Positions 12,841 through 23,355 of a DNA stretch of 60,000 nt are shown here, one piece after another. Source of the DNA: Cryptomeria japonica (taxonomy: Eukaryota; Streptophyta; Pinopsida; Cupressales; Cupressaceae); assembly GCF_030272615.1 (NCBI RefSeq), contig NC_081414.1, positions 236,954,233 to 237,014,232 of the forward strand. Direction: 5' to 3'. The notes below the pieces were generated by a model, which was not told where the DNA came from, ran no database searches, and saw only the letters and a list, made by a program, of their open reading frames with translations. Made by a program: the position numbers and the translations under genes. How positions within the stretch are numbered: the first letter of the stretch is position 1; every line of letters begins with the position of its first letter.

Positions 12841-13255
12841 GAAGACCTAATGAATCACAAGATAATGCAGAATACACTTCCATCAAATAGGTTAAGGGTA
12901 TTGCCCCCAGTCTAGGCATGACTTTGAAAAAGCGGGATGCAAGATGCATGAAGTACTTTTCTTGATTGCAGATCAATAACAAGCCATGGTTTGGACGGAT
13001 GGATGTGTGTATGTAATGAATGGGATTGCAACAAGCCTGAAAGACAATGGAGCTATAACCTTTACAAGTGGCGCCTGTTTGCCAGGTTTTCACCATCGCA
13101 CTTACCCAAGGTGCCACCAGAGTGGTTGTTCACCGTTTGGATGTATGATTTTTCTTTACTATTTTGATGTTTTTGTATTTTCTTCAAGACATTTTTCTGG
13201 CTGTTTTTTTGGTGTTTTTCTAGTATGTATGAGAGCCTGATGCTCTGTACAGCTT

Positions 13256-14545
13256 TTAGGTATAAAACCGTTTGAGGTGCATGCTGTTGATTGGATCTGC
13301 TAGTGGTTCTCCTTCTGAAGTAGCCAACTGATATGCCCCAAACCCAAATACAGCAGTGATAACATATGGACCCTGCCAGTTTGATTCAAACTTTCCTTGA
13401 TGTTCTCGGTTGGGTTGGTTACGAGGATTCTCTCAAAGAACAAGATCACCTACCTCAAATGTACGAGGTCTAACTCAGTGATTGTAGCTTCTGCTCATGC
13501 GCTGCTGATAGGCTTTGATGTGATTGTATGCAGCTTGTCGTTTCTCATCAAGTAGCTCTAAGTCCTGAAGACGTGATACCCTATAGGCTTCATCATCTAT
13601 TAGATTATGCAAGGAAACACGTAGTGATGGTATCTCGACCTCAATAGGTAAGATAGCTTATGCGCCATAGACCAGTGGGTAGGGAGTTGCGCCTGTAGGG
13701 GTTCGAATGCTAGTTCGATATGCCCATAGTGCTGGATTCAATTGAACATGCCAATCACAACCGACATCATTGACTATCTTCTTGAGGATTCTTAATATGT
13801 TCTTGTTTGATGCTTCGGCCTAACCATTGCCTTGTGGGTAATAAGGAGTAGAAAAGCGGTGTTGGATGTGAAACTTCTCACAAAGTTCATGGACATTCTG
13901 ATTCTTGAAAGGAAGACCATTATCTGTGATGATGGATATAGGTACACCATACCGGCAGATGATGTAATTAAGGATGAATGAGGTGATCTGCTTACCGGTG
14001 ACTTGGGTAAGTGGAACAACTTCAATCCACTTTGTGAAGTATTGGGTGGCTATAATAATGAATTTGTGGCTGTTGGATGAAGATGGATAGATTTTACCCA
14101 CAAGGTCAAGGCCCCATTGACAAAAAGGCCATGGTGTTGTGATTGGTTGCAATTCCTGTGCTGGTGCATGTATCAGGTCTCCATGAACTTGGAATTTCTT
14201 GCACTTTTTGACAAAGTAGCAGGAGTCTTTTTCCATGGATGGCCAATAGTATCTAGTGCGCAGGAGTTTCTTGGCTAGTGACGGACCGCTTGCATGAGTT
14301 CCACAAATTCCTTCATGTACCTCTTCCAAGGCCTTTGTTATCTCATCCTATTGTAGACATCAAAGGAGAGTACCATCAAGACTGCGTCGGTATAGGGTTT
14401 CAACAATAATGGTATATCGAGCGGTTTGGCGAATGAAGGTTTTACGTTGGTTATTCGATTGGTTAGGAGGAAGTGTGTGATCGCGGAGATAGGTGTAGAA
14501 CTCACCATACCATGGAGATACAGAACCGATAAGGTGGCATATCAT
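13256..14545 (-). CDS. Element F integrase (degenerate)
   Basis: The enzyme inserts the element DNA copy into the genome. The segment 14329-13820 carries the zinc-finger and core region: the H-H-C-C-type part shows HEGICGTHASG and FVKKCKKFQVHG, and the catalytic core shows a DLVGKI stretch, TDNGLPF and YYPQGNG. Upstream 14545-14360 is the N-terminal part in the same frame, separated by one stop. Downstream the same protein continues to a TAA at 13256-13258 with the C-terminal motif ENPRNQPNREHQGKF and WQGPYVI, ending HLKRFYT. Stops interrupt the C-terminal half. Position after the second RNase H fits a Tat-type pol. Confidence 0.88.
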
Positions 14546-14581
14546 CTCGGATTCAGGGATATCATTAGCGGCAATCCAAAG

Positions 14582-15110
14582 CTATTCTACCAAGAACTCG
14601 TAGTGTGTTGAATTCTGTGGAAGATCTAGGAGAGATGCAATGGTAGCCATAGTGTCAGCAACTCGATTCTGATCTCTGGGTATCTGCTCAAAGGTGATAG
14701 TAGTAAATGATGTCTTTAATTTGTCCACCATTTGTTTGTACAGTATGAGTTTGTCATCCTTGGTCTGATATTCATCTGTTGCTTGTCGAATGACCAGTTG
14801 GGAGTCGCCATATACTTGTAGTTCTTGTAACTTCCATTGTATGGCTAGCTTGAGTCCTGTGATCAAGGCCTCGTATTCAGCTATGTTGTTTGTACATGGA
14901 AATGTGAGCTTGTAAGACTTCGGGATGCTGTCACCTTGAGGTGTGATAAACAGAATACCTGCCCCTGAGCCATGCCTAGTGTATGAGCCATCAAAGTATA
15001 GTTTCCATGGTTATGTTGTGATCATGAATATCTCTTCATCTGGAAAATTGGAAATGAGGGGATGATCACCTATGAGTGGTGCTTCGGCCAACTGATCTGC
15101 AATAACTTGT
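14582..15110 (-). CDS. Element F second (archaeal-type) RNase H
   Basis: Read on the minus strand this starts near 15020 with YFDGSYTRHGSGAGI, continues NNIAEYEALITGLKLA (from about 14890) and VYGDSQLVIRQ, and ends DQNRVADTMATIASLL. The spacing of the acidic residues (FDGS, EYEAL, GDSQ, ADT) is that of the archaeal-type RNase H also found in plant RVT_3 proteins, distinct from the RNase H fused to RT. A TAA just before PWKLYFDGS breaks the frame, and one frame change separates this domain from the RT frame. Dual RNase H domains define the Tat lineage. Activity is unknown. Confidence 0.85.
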
Positions 15111-15137
15111 CCTTTGATAGCCTTACGGTCCACATAT

Positions 15138-16520
15138 TCAAATATCAAATTCACTTAGAATCATCACCCATTTGGCCAAGTGGCCTGTCAGTGTTGCTTT
15201 ACTGAGTAAGTATTTGAGTGGATCAATCTTTGCAATTAGTTGTACTTTATGTGTTAATAGATAGTGTCTCAGCTTAGTGGCTGCCAAGATTACTGCTAAG
15301 CAAGCTCGCTCAATAGGTGTGTAATTGAGTTCATAGCCAACCAGTGTGCGAGAGATGTAGTAAACAGCACACTCTTTCCCTTCTGCATTATGTTGTGCCA
15401 GTAGTACACCCAATGTCGTACTTGTTGCTGAAATATAGAGTAATAAAGGTCTACTTGGATATGGTGGGATCAGTAATGGTGTATTCATGAGGTAGTCTTT
15501 AAGCATCTGGAATGCTTGTTGGCATCTAGCATCCCATTGAAAGCATATGTTTTTGTGTAGCAGGTGTGTAAAGGGGTGACACTTATCTGCCAGTTGTGCA
15601 ATGAATCTTCGGATGGATTGTAGCCGCCCTTGTAATGTCCTTAGCTGACTGATGTTCTTTGGTGGTGGCATGTCCATGATTGCTTTGACCTTTGCAGGAT
15701 CGACCTCAATGCCTTTGCTTGAGACAATATATCCTAGATGTTTCTCAGAGGTTACTCCAAAGACACATTTCTTTGGGTTGAGTCGAACATGATATTGTTC
15801 CAGTTTGTCAAAGATTTTCTCTAATATGTCCAGATGACCTTCTCTTGTGAGTGATTTTTCCAGTAAGTCATCAACATAATCTTCCATTATAGTATGCATC
15901 ATGTCATGGAAGATGGTGGTCATTGCTCGTTGATAGATCACTCCTGCATTCTTTAGACCAAAAGGCATTACATTCCAACAATATGTTCCCCATGGACATG
16001 TGAAGGTCATCTTATGTTGATCCTCTGGTGCGATCTTTGTCTGATTGTACCCTGAAAAGCCATCCATGAGTGGAAGCATGGCATGTCTTGCTATTAGGTC
16101 CACTATTATGTCGATGTTTGGTAGGAGGAAATCATCTTTAGGACATGCCTTGTTTAGATCTCTGAAGTCAGTACAGATACGGATGCCCCCATTTGGTTTG
16201 TTGACAGGCACAATATTGGATATCCAATCTACATAATCAATTGGTCTAATAAAACCAACATCTAGGAGTTTTTTAAGTTCTGCTTTGACTAGTACTGCAA
16301 TCTGAGGATGCATCTTACGAAACTTCTGCTTGACAGGTTTGGCTCCTTCTGCAACGGTGAGGTGATGCATGACTAAATCAAGATCAAGACCAGGCATGTC
16401 TGCATAGGACCATGCAAAGTTGATCTGGCGTTGTTTGAAGAATTTAACAAACTTAGGTTGTTCCTCTAGGGTTAAAAGAGATGCGAGATGTATGTGGTGA
16501 AGAGTTTCAGGACTCCCCAT
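15138..16520 (-). CDS. Element F reverse transcriptase with RNase H
   Basis: A 460-codon uninterrupted frame, the best preserved part of F. It copies element RNA into DNA. Visible RT landmarks: VKAELKKLLDVGFIRPI (about residue 76), the NGGIRICTDFRDLNKACPKD block (about 109), MPFGLKNAG (about 185), and the catalytic YVDD (about residue 215) followed by LLEKS. Next come the thumb and connection (CVFGVTSEKHLGYIVSSKGI) and the fused RNase H beginning about residue 344 with LLLYISAT and VYYISRTL, then EHACLAV-like 'ERACLAVILAATKLRHY'. The first acidic residue expected in the RNase H (usually a D in 'YL..S') is replaced or unclear, so that RNase H may be inactive, as is usual for Tat elements with a second RNase H. 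Confidence 0.95.
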   Translation of the reverse strand: MGSPETLHHIHLASLLTLEEQPKFVKFFKQRQINFAWSYADMPGLDLDLVMHHLTVAEGAKPVKQKFRKMHPQIAVLVKAELKKLLDVGFIRPIDYVDWISNIVPVNKPNGGIRICTDFRDLNKACPKDDFLLPNIDIIVDLIARHAMLPLMDGFSGYNQTKIAPEDQHKMTFTCPWGTYCWNVMPFGLKNAGVIYQRAMTTIFHDMMHTIMEDYVDDLLEKSLTREGHLDILEKIFDKLEQYHVRLNPKKCVFGVTSEKHLGYIVSSKGIEVDPAKVKAIMDMPPPKNISQLRTLQGRLQSIRRFIAQLADKCHPFTHLLHKNICFQWDARCQQAFQMLKDYLMNTPLLIPPYPSRPLLLYISATSTTLGVLLAQHNAEGKECAVYYISRTLVGYELNYTPIERACLAVILAATKLRHYLLTHKVQLIAKIDPLKYLLSKATLTGHLAKWVMILSEFDI

Positions 16521-17873
16521 GTTGTATTCTTTTATTTCTTCAATGAGAATTGTGGATCGTTCCTACTGTGTACTAGAAGGGAGGATGTCAAACCTTTCAT
16601 CCTCAGGCACCTCAGAGAGGTTTTCACCATTGGATATGCTCTTTCTTTTTACTTTTGTGGGATCAAATAGTGTCACTGTGTGGTTTTCACTGGAAGATCT
16701 ATGTTTTATTGTTATATTTTTTCAGCTGAAAGGTTTGGCATCCGCCCCAAAGTATGTTGCACTATTAAGTTCAATGTCGAATCCAGCTTTGTGATCCCCG
16801 CTTGGTATGTTATCCCGTAGTTCCAAAAAGTCAATGATCACCTCATCATTTTGGAAATGGTCAAGACATGGGGGATTAGGTTGGTTCCATTCGATGAGTT
16901 CAGGATGGATGATGGGCATTACTTCATCGATTAGGTTAAGTTCATTAGAGGTGTCAGTGAGGGTTAAGAGGTTGTGGTGAAGGTCGTTGATGGTACTCTC
17001 CCTATCAGAATCAGGCGTAGGATGTGATGTAGGGTCTGTGGAAGAATTTTCCAGCTCAGGAACCCAAGAGGTCTTTATCTGTGATTCTCCGTAAACAGGG
17101 ATGTCTTTGCGAGGTGGAGGTGGTGATGTGTCTTCCTCATCTGAAGTATTAAGTTGTATGGAATCAAATTCCCACTCATGTAAGTCAGTTTCTGAGTCAC
17201 TTTCCAGTAACCGATTACTGTACCATACTAGGATATCCTTTGAGTTAAATACAGCAGGTGTGATCAGTTGATGTACCGTTGTAGATTAAATGATCGGTGC
17301 TGCAGGAAGGATTATGGGGATCAATGGATCCGATACGGGGAGTATCGGTAGTGTGGACTATGTTGCTTCTGTTGGAATTGTCGGTGTTGTTGATACTATT
17401 GTGGGTTCTGATACAGTTGTTGCTACTAATGGTGCTATTGATGTTATTGCTGCTGCTGATGGGGTTACTGGTTTGATTGGTGGGATGATGGGTGTTGTAG
17501 ATGGTGTTTCTAGGATTTTTAGCCTCAATGGGGCAGTTGCTATGGTGTTTAATGTTGCTTTTATAATCAAAGGTGACCTCTTTGTAATAGGTTGATATAG
17601 TGGTTTGCTTGGTTTTCCTTTGAATTTGAGCTTAGGAAATATCTCCTTTTGAAAGCCTAGGCCAGTGTTATCTTTGGGTTTTAAATCCGGCTGCAGCGGT
17701 TCATGTCATCCTTGCTTGCAAGGTCCTAGAGCACTTTGACCATCATAACCCATTCTTTGCATAATGAGAAGGCCTTTGCCATACTGATCTGTGGGAAGCT
17801 TAGCTTGCAGGATTTCTGTGGTGATAGGATCTTTATAGATCCATTCTCCTAAGTCCTCATCTCTGGTCTCTTA
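16521..17873 (-). CDS. Element F protease-RT linker (Ser/Thr/Pro-rich)
   Basis: In the same frame as protease and RT. At 17570-17358 it is rich in Thr, Pro, Ile and Ser (for example TPIIPPIKPVTPSAAA). At 16919-16722 it has the stretch NSATYFGADAKPF, which precedes RT in many Tat elements. Stops near 16721 and 16565 interrupt it. The plus-strand frame at 17290-17595 is its shadow. Confidence 0.7.
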
Positions 17874-19043
17874 TTATTGACTCTTTCCAAGGATGAACGA
17901 CGTCAAAGTACATGTTGGCATGATTAGTGGTTGTTGAAGTAACCGTTGAGGTTTATCGTGAGTTCTAGGAGAAGTAGGCATTTGTCCCACACAAACGAGG
18001 TGGCTCAAATTGCATTCCCCAGGACCTTCCTCTGCTATTTTCATCTTGAGCTTCTCTTGCTTGGGTATAGTGGTGTTTGAACTGGAAAGAGAGGTTGGCC
18101 TTACGTATGATGTGGATGAGATAGCTTCTCTATTGTTGGGAACGGTAATCTCTGGTTGATGACTTATATTATGACAATATACAAAGGGGTTTGCATTGCC
18201 CAGGATTGTAATTTCTACACCATTATGCAGGAACTTGATACACTGATGGTAGGTGGATGGAATGACTTGCATGGTGTGTATCCAAGGTCTTCCTAATAAT
18301 AAATTGTATGGTAGAGGAAGGTCCAGAACTTGACAGATGATGTGTTTCACCACAAGGCCCACTCGGATTGGTAGCACCACAGCTCCTTTGGATGAATGTT
18401 ATGCATCATCATAGGCTTTGATTGTTATCTTATTGCGGGGATCCACTGATTCAATTGCATATCCCAAAGTTGTGACTAATTGCAGCGTACAGATATTCAA
18501 GCCTGTTCCATTATCGATCAAGACTTTCTTGATCCTATGTTGGTTGATAAACCTTTCAATGTGGAGTGAGGTGTTGTGAGGTTGTTGGAAGGATGAGTTG
18601 TCACCTTCAGAGAAAGTGAGACAAGGTGATGACTTGAGATTTCCAACCATGGCTTGGAACTGATCTGTATTTAGGTTTGCAGGGACTGACGCCTCTTGGA
18701 GAGCTTGATCCAAGATTGTTTTATGGGATGGAGATAGGCGCAATAGCTCTAAGATAGATATTAGTGCGGGCATTTTTTCTAATTGGTCCACAAGGTTATA
18801 CTGCTTTGGGATAGGTGGGATGCCTTGTGGAGCTGCTTTTATGGTAATCTTGTCGCGACTTGTAACAACATTGCAAGTGGAGCTGGGATTTTTTATGGTA
18901 ATAGTTACAATGTGTTCACTGGCATCGTATAGGTGATTCACAGTGTAATTATACGTAGCTTGTGTATAATTGGTAGTGTCTGTGTTTCTCCCTGAAGTGG
19001 AAGGACCCCTTTGATCATGTGATGGAAGTGGATTTTTAAACAT
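17874..19043 (-). CDS. Element F aspartic protease region
   Basis: The protease matures the gag-pol polyprotein. The active-site segment reads VLIDNGTGLNIC (end of 19043-18399), with DNG where D-S/T-G is usual, and is followed after one stop by PLPYNLLLGRPWIHTM and PSTYHQCIKF (18380-17874), the flap and C-terminal part typical of plant Tat/gypsy proteases. Both parts are in one frame. One stop (about 18396) splits it. Confidence 0.82.
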
Positions 19044-19097
19044 GAGATGATCATTGTTTATTGTCTTTGGGTCATGTCCTTCAATTTTGATTTCCCC

Positions 19098-20571
19098 TCA
19101 GTCAATAAGATCCTGAATAAGATCTTTCAATCTGTGACAATTGCTTGTCTTATGCCCTTTCCCTTGATGGAAATTGCAATGTTCAGTATCGCTCCACCAT
19201 GAAGGTTTGACTTGAGGTTCATAATTTGATGTTTTGGGTAAGGTAACCAAATTTTGAGAAACCAATTGACGTAACACTATTTCGATGGGTTCCCCTGAGG
19301 GAGTGTATGTTCGTTTTGGTTTAAAATTTTGTTGACGTTGTCTGGGTTCTTCTTGAGATGTATTGCATCTTTGATTTGGAGGAGCAATTGTGTTATTCTT
19401 GGGTGGGGGGTTTTGTCCTACAAATCGAACCACAGGTTGTGCACTTTTGATAGTTCTTGCATCCACAACCCCGTCGTTGACAATGTTTTTTGTTTTTGTT
19501 CCATAAGTTAGGCTTATCACTATTGAAGCGTGGACAAGGGCCATCCTTTGGTTCATTGTAGATTTTGATAAGTCCTTTCTTGATGAGAGCCCGCTCACAT
19601 TTCAAGCCTTTTGTGATCATGTCATTGAAAGAATCTGTGTCTTTCACATCTAAGTGAAATTCCATTTCTTCGTTTAAGTTGGAAATAATTATTTCCACTA
19701 GTTCTTGTTCAGGTAACTGAAGAGAATGTCTGCTAGACATTTGACACCATCGTTGCAGAAAGACTGAAAATAGTTCACCTAGTTTTTGTTTAGTGTTACA
19801 TAGATCAGCCATGGTGATATCACGTTCAATGTTGTGTGAGTAATGTGCCAAGAATTTCCGGATGAGTTCTTCAAATGTCCTAATGCCACCTAGTAATCAG
19901 GAAAACCATGATGTGGTTGTTCCTCCCAAGCTTTGGGGAAAAATTTGCATTAGGTAAGTATCCTCGTATGCCACTTCGAGGCAAGCTGAATGGAATTCTC
20001 TAATATGATCACGAGGATCTCCTTTTCCTCTATACTTTTCAAACTTGGGTGTTTCAAACCCTCGCGGAAAAGGTGGCATATGAATATTCCTATCAAAGGG
20101 ATAGGGACAAATGTCATTAAGTGAAAATTGATTGGTTTTTACACCACTATGAAGTTGTTGGGCGAGATTCTCGACTTGTTGCCGCAACATGTCTATATCA
20201 TTTGGAGGAGGAGGAGGTAGGGGATATCCTTGATGAAGGTTATATCTGATGTGTTCTCTACCTCTTTCATCCTCATTATGACTTTGGCGTTCTGATGCTT
20301 GTCTTAGTTGTGCAACGTCAAAGTTAGAGGGTAGTTTAGCCCCCTCTTGAGCAAGTTTTAAAAAGTGAGCTTCCACATTGCTTCTGAGTATTTCATCAAA
20401 AATTCTATTAAAGAGAGGGTTGTGTTGTGCCCTTTCTATTGCCGCAGGAGTAGGATTACTTGGATTTTCATCATTTGCGTTTCCTCCAAGGGCTTCTTGG
20501 AATTCATTGATATTTTCCTCCTCTTCCTCTTCAATTTCTTGTTGTCTAGACCTGGACCTGGTATGAGCCAT
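19098..20571 (-). CDS. Element F gag
   Basis: Gag forms the virus-like particle and binds element RNA. I start it at the ATG at 20571 (MAHTRSRSRQQEIEEEEEE), a typical gypsy gag beginning, rather than at an upstream in-frame Met. A proline run (YPLPPPPPND) and FETPKFEKYRGKGDPRDHI lead into the capsid-like part, which continues after one stop at about 19897 with FSVFLQRWCQM and CERALIKKGLI (19851-19393). After a frame change, the C-terminal knuckle-like CNFHQGKGHKTSNCHRLKDL lies at 19598-19098. The stop after SWFS and the frame change make it nonfunctional. Confidence 0.88.
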
Positions 20572-22677
20572 TTTGTTTACAATTTTTTGTTGAAGTTTGA
20601 TGAAAATGATGATGAGTTGGTGATGAACTGAAAGATTGATGTTTGGTGAAGTGCTTTGCATACGGATCCCTAGCACTAAAGGTAGATGTTACCAAAGTTC
20701 TTTCTTGAATTTGTTGTTGTGTTTGATTGACAAAGTGTGATGTGATAAGGTTTAGAGAAATCTGAGATGTATTACAGACTCAACTACCTAGTAATGAGAG
20801 GATGCACTCATAGACTAGTTTTAACTTGTGTAGAAATGTCTCTTAGGATGAGTTTATCCTAGATGTAAAGATACTCTAAAAAGTGATGTATTGTGTGTGA
20901 TTCAAGCAATATCGAAATAGAACTTAGGACAAAAACCTTTTGATGTTTTGAGAGTTGGAATGGATTTGATGAGATATGAATATGATAATGGATGAGATGT
21001 TTAACTTCAATAGAAACTTTGTATTACAAAAGGAAAAAATTCTTCCTCTTCTTGTTCAATGGTTGGTGGTTATACCCTAGCTGAGTTATATGTGATGCAA
21101 ATGTTGGGAAAGAAATCAAGATTGATTTTGGCTCCTTTATTCTTGTGATAACTCAAAACTCGATATTGCATAAAAGCTTTGCGGTTTAATGACTCTTGAT
21201 CAAATTCGTTTGATTTCCCTTGAAGATATAAATGCATGCAATGTAGGAAGGTTATATGAGAGACAAAGATTTGTCTATTAAGATAGAAGAATTTTCTTCT
21301 TTTGATAAAAGCATTTGAGCTTAATGGTTTTTTCTTCAAGTTGATGTGTTGAAGAAGATTCTTCTTTCTCAAGATGTGAAGAATGGTCATATAGTTTGAA
21401 ACTTTTTGATGTTGCTCTTTGTTTTTGAGCTTTTGTGTTTTTGGAAATGTTTCTATTGGATGAATACTTTGTTTTGGTTTTTTGGATTTTATGATGTTTC
21501 TTTGACAAGAAAACAAAGCAAGGACGCAAACACAAGAATGTTGCCTCAAAAGGCACAAATAGGTGTGGGTCTAGATCAACCCAATCCTTTGAACTTTTTA
21601 TGACCCTTTCTTTCAAATGTATTTTAGGTGTTTCCAAAGCCTGAAGTCGACTCAATTTGTACTGGTCTTGACTCAAAAATGAAAACACTTCAAGCACTTT
21701 TTATCCCTAAGGTCAAATGGTTAGTTGCGATAATTTCAGCCCACATCTTGATATTTCTTCGACTTTGGTACTACATACCTTATGAATCCTGTCATGGCAA
21801 GTAAGGATGTGATATACTAAGTCTTGCATGAGTATAACAAATAAAATGATCCCTATGATGGGGGAGTCGCCACTTTTATCGGGCTACAACTAACCTTTCA
21901 AAAAGCTATGTTTCTACTCTAGGAAATATGTATGGTGAGTATCTTGGGAGCAAAACCATCTATGCTCTTGCATTGAATTTATCACAAATATCCTCAATCA
22001 ATAGAATGGGTGGGCTACTACTTAAACGTGTTTAGTAATTTTCGATGTCTTTGGACATAAGTTCATTCTGCACTGACTCACTTAAGAGCCTTGTAACTTG
22101 TGGTGGGGCCCATTTGTCCTTTTGGCAAGTTACACTGTAGGAACAGTTATACCCAAGGCTACAGCTTTCACTCTCACCTGATTTCTATAGCGGCTCAAGG
22201 ATTTACCGCATGAGGTCATTCCCAAGAGTGATGTGTCTCTTGGCAGGCCTCTCTTAAAAAAATAAAACTTGAGTGTTACTAACACTTTTCTCTTGCACCT
22301 AGGACCACGAAAGCCAAGGGAGAGGATAGTGTGTGTTAGAAGTAGGACCACTCGACCAACTCTTTTGCACAAGCGTGCCAATCACAAAATACACTTGTTA
22401 TTTTTAACTTGTCATTGCAATGATGTTCTATCTAATTGGAGATGTTGCTCCAACAACCATGATGTTCTTTTTAACTTCAAAGGCAAAATATTGAGTAAAC
22501 TAGAATTTGAAATCCTCGTCAACTTAATAAAAAACACATTTGCATGAAGTAAAATCATTTTTGCAAAATTGAGACAAGTTGATTGTTCTTTTTACTTGCA
22601 CAATAAGTTGAAGTGTTGATTGTGAATTTTTTTTTTAGTTTGATGCAAGAAAGAAAATTCGTCTTGTCTTGTTTTAA

Positions 22678-22890
22678 GCACCAAAATAGAGTGTATCCCT
22701 AACTTGCAATGAAAGCAAATTTGTGTTGTGAATTTTTAGAGCACCAAATGAAATGGATCCTAACTTGCAAGAAATGAAATTTGTGTTGTGAATTTTAGAG
22801 CACCAAATGAAATGAATCCTAACTTGCAAGAAATGAAATTTGTGTTGTGAATTTTAGAGCACCAAATGAAATGGATTTTAACTTGAAACA
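22678..22890. repeat. 59-60-bp tandem repeat in F leader
   Basis: About 3.5 units. Each contains 'ttgtgttgtgaatttt(t)agag' then 'caccaaatgaaatg' and 'cctaacttgcaagaaatg'. The two central units are almost identical and the edges are more diverged. Confidence 0.85.
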
Positions 22891-23009
22891 ACAAAAGGAG
22901 TTAGTTTAAACTTGCACATGAAACAAACAGTTAGGAAAATCCAAACATATGGTGGGCTTCTACAAGCCTAAAAAAAATTATTTTCTCGGTTACATGGCTT
23001 TTTTTACAA

Positions 23010-23275
23010 CGTTCTGTTACAATAGCATTATTCTGTGTGAAAACAGAAACGCTACTTAACACAAACATGCTAAAGTAAAAACACAAGCGCTAAACTAAAA
23101 TTTTAAACAGCAATAACAAGTGCGCTACTACATGGGCAAAAGCACCAGTTAATAAGCAAAAGCGCTATAATACGGGCAATAGCACCAAATTTGAGACAAT
23201 AGCACCATTGTAAGAACAATAGTGCTAAAATGTTAAATTGCAATATCGCGGGCAAAAGCGCCAAAGCGTGACTTG
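23010..23275. repeat. Degenerate short repeats beside the F PBS
   Basis: A run of 10-20-bp variations on 'gggcaaaagcgct' and 'caatagcaccaa': I see at least eight cases of '(a/g)(c/g)aa(a/t)agc(g/a)c' in about 260 bp. It is next to the packaging/priming end of the leader. Confidence 0.6.
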
Positions 23276-23335
23276 TGTGTCAAGCTAAATAGTCAAAAAA
23301 GTTAGTTTTTGTAAAAACAATTGTTGGGTGTTGGA

Positions 23336-23353
23336 TTCACATCGGGTTAACCA
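23336..23353 (-). other. Element F primer-binding site
   Basis: The minus strand reads TGGTTAACCCGATGTGAA, two bases from the 5' LTR end. It begins TGG as expected for the complement of a tRNA CCA end. I cannot name the tRNA with confidence. Confidence 0.7.
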
Positions 23354-23355
23354 AA

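Larger units (their letters stand above)
10825..13255 (-). other. Element F 3' noncoding tail
   Basis: This 2.4-kb stretch lies between the integrase stop and the polypurine tract. It has only short frames, such as 12776-13117 minus, without motifs. It holds local duplications (11940-12060 and 12715-12840) and a (GT)n run near 11390. Long noncoding tails are common in Tat elements. Confidence 0.7.
20572..23335 (-). other. Element F 5' leader, long and noncoding
   Basis: 2.8 kb between gag and the PBS. The longest frames (21070-21558 and 21278-21697, minus) overlap each other in different frames, are rich in Lys, Phe and His, and have no motif, so I do not call them genes. Two repeat blocks near the PBS are listed separately. 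Confidence 0.6.

Noticed and set aside
12477-13240. Frames on both strands in the F tail
   Set aside because: No motif, overlapping opposite frames, and inside the known noncoding tail of the element.
17290-17595. 101-codon Gly/Val/Ile-rich plus-strand frame
   Set aside because: Antisense shadow of the Thr/Pro-rich pol linker of F.
21070-21697. Two overlapping minus-strand frames of 139-162 codons in the F leader
   Set aside because: They use different frames of the same DNA, are Lys/Phe/His-rich and have no motif; probably chance openings in AT-rich leader.
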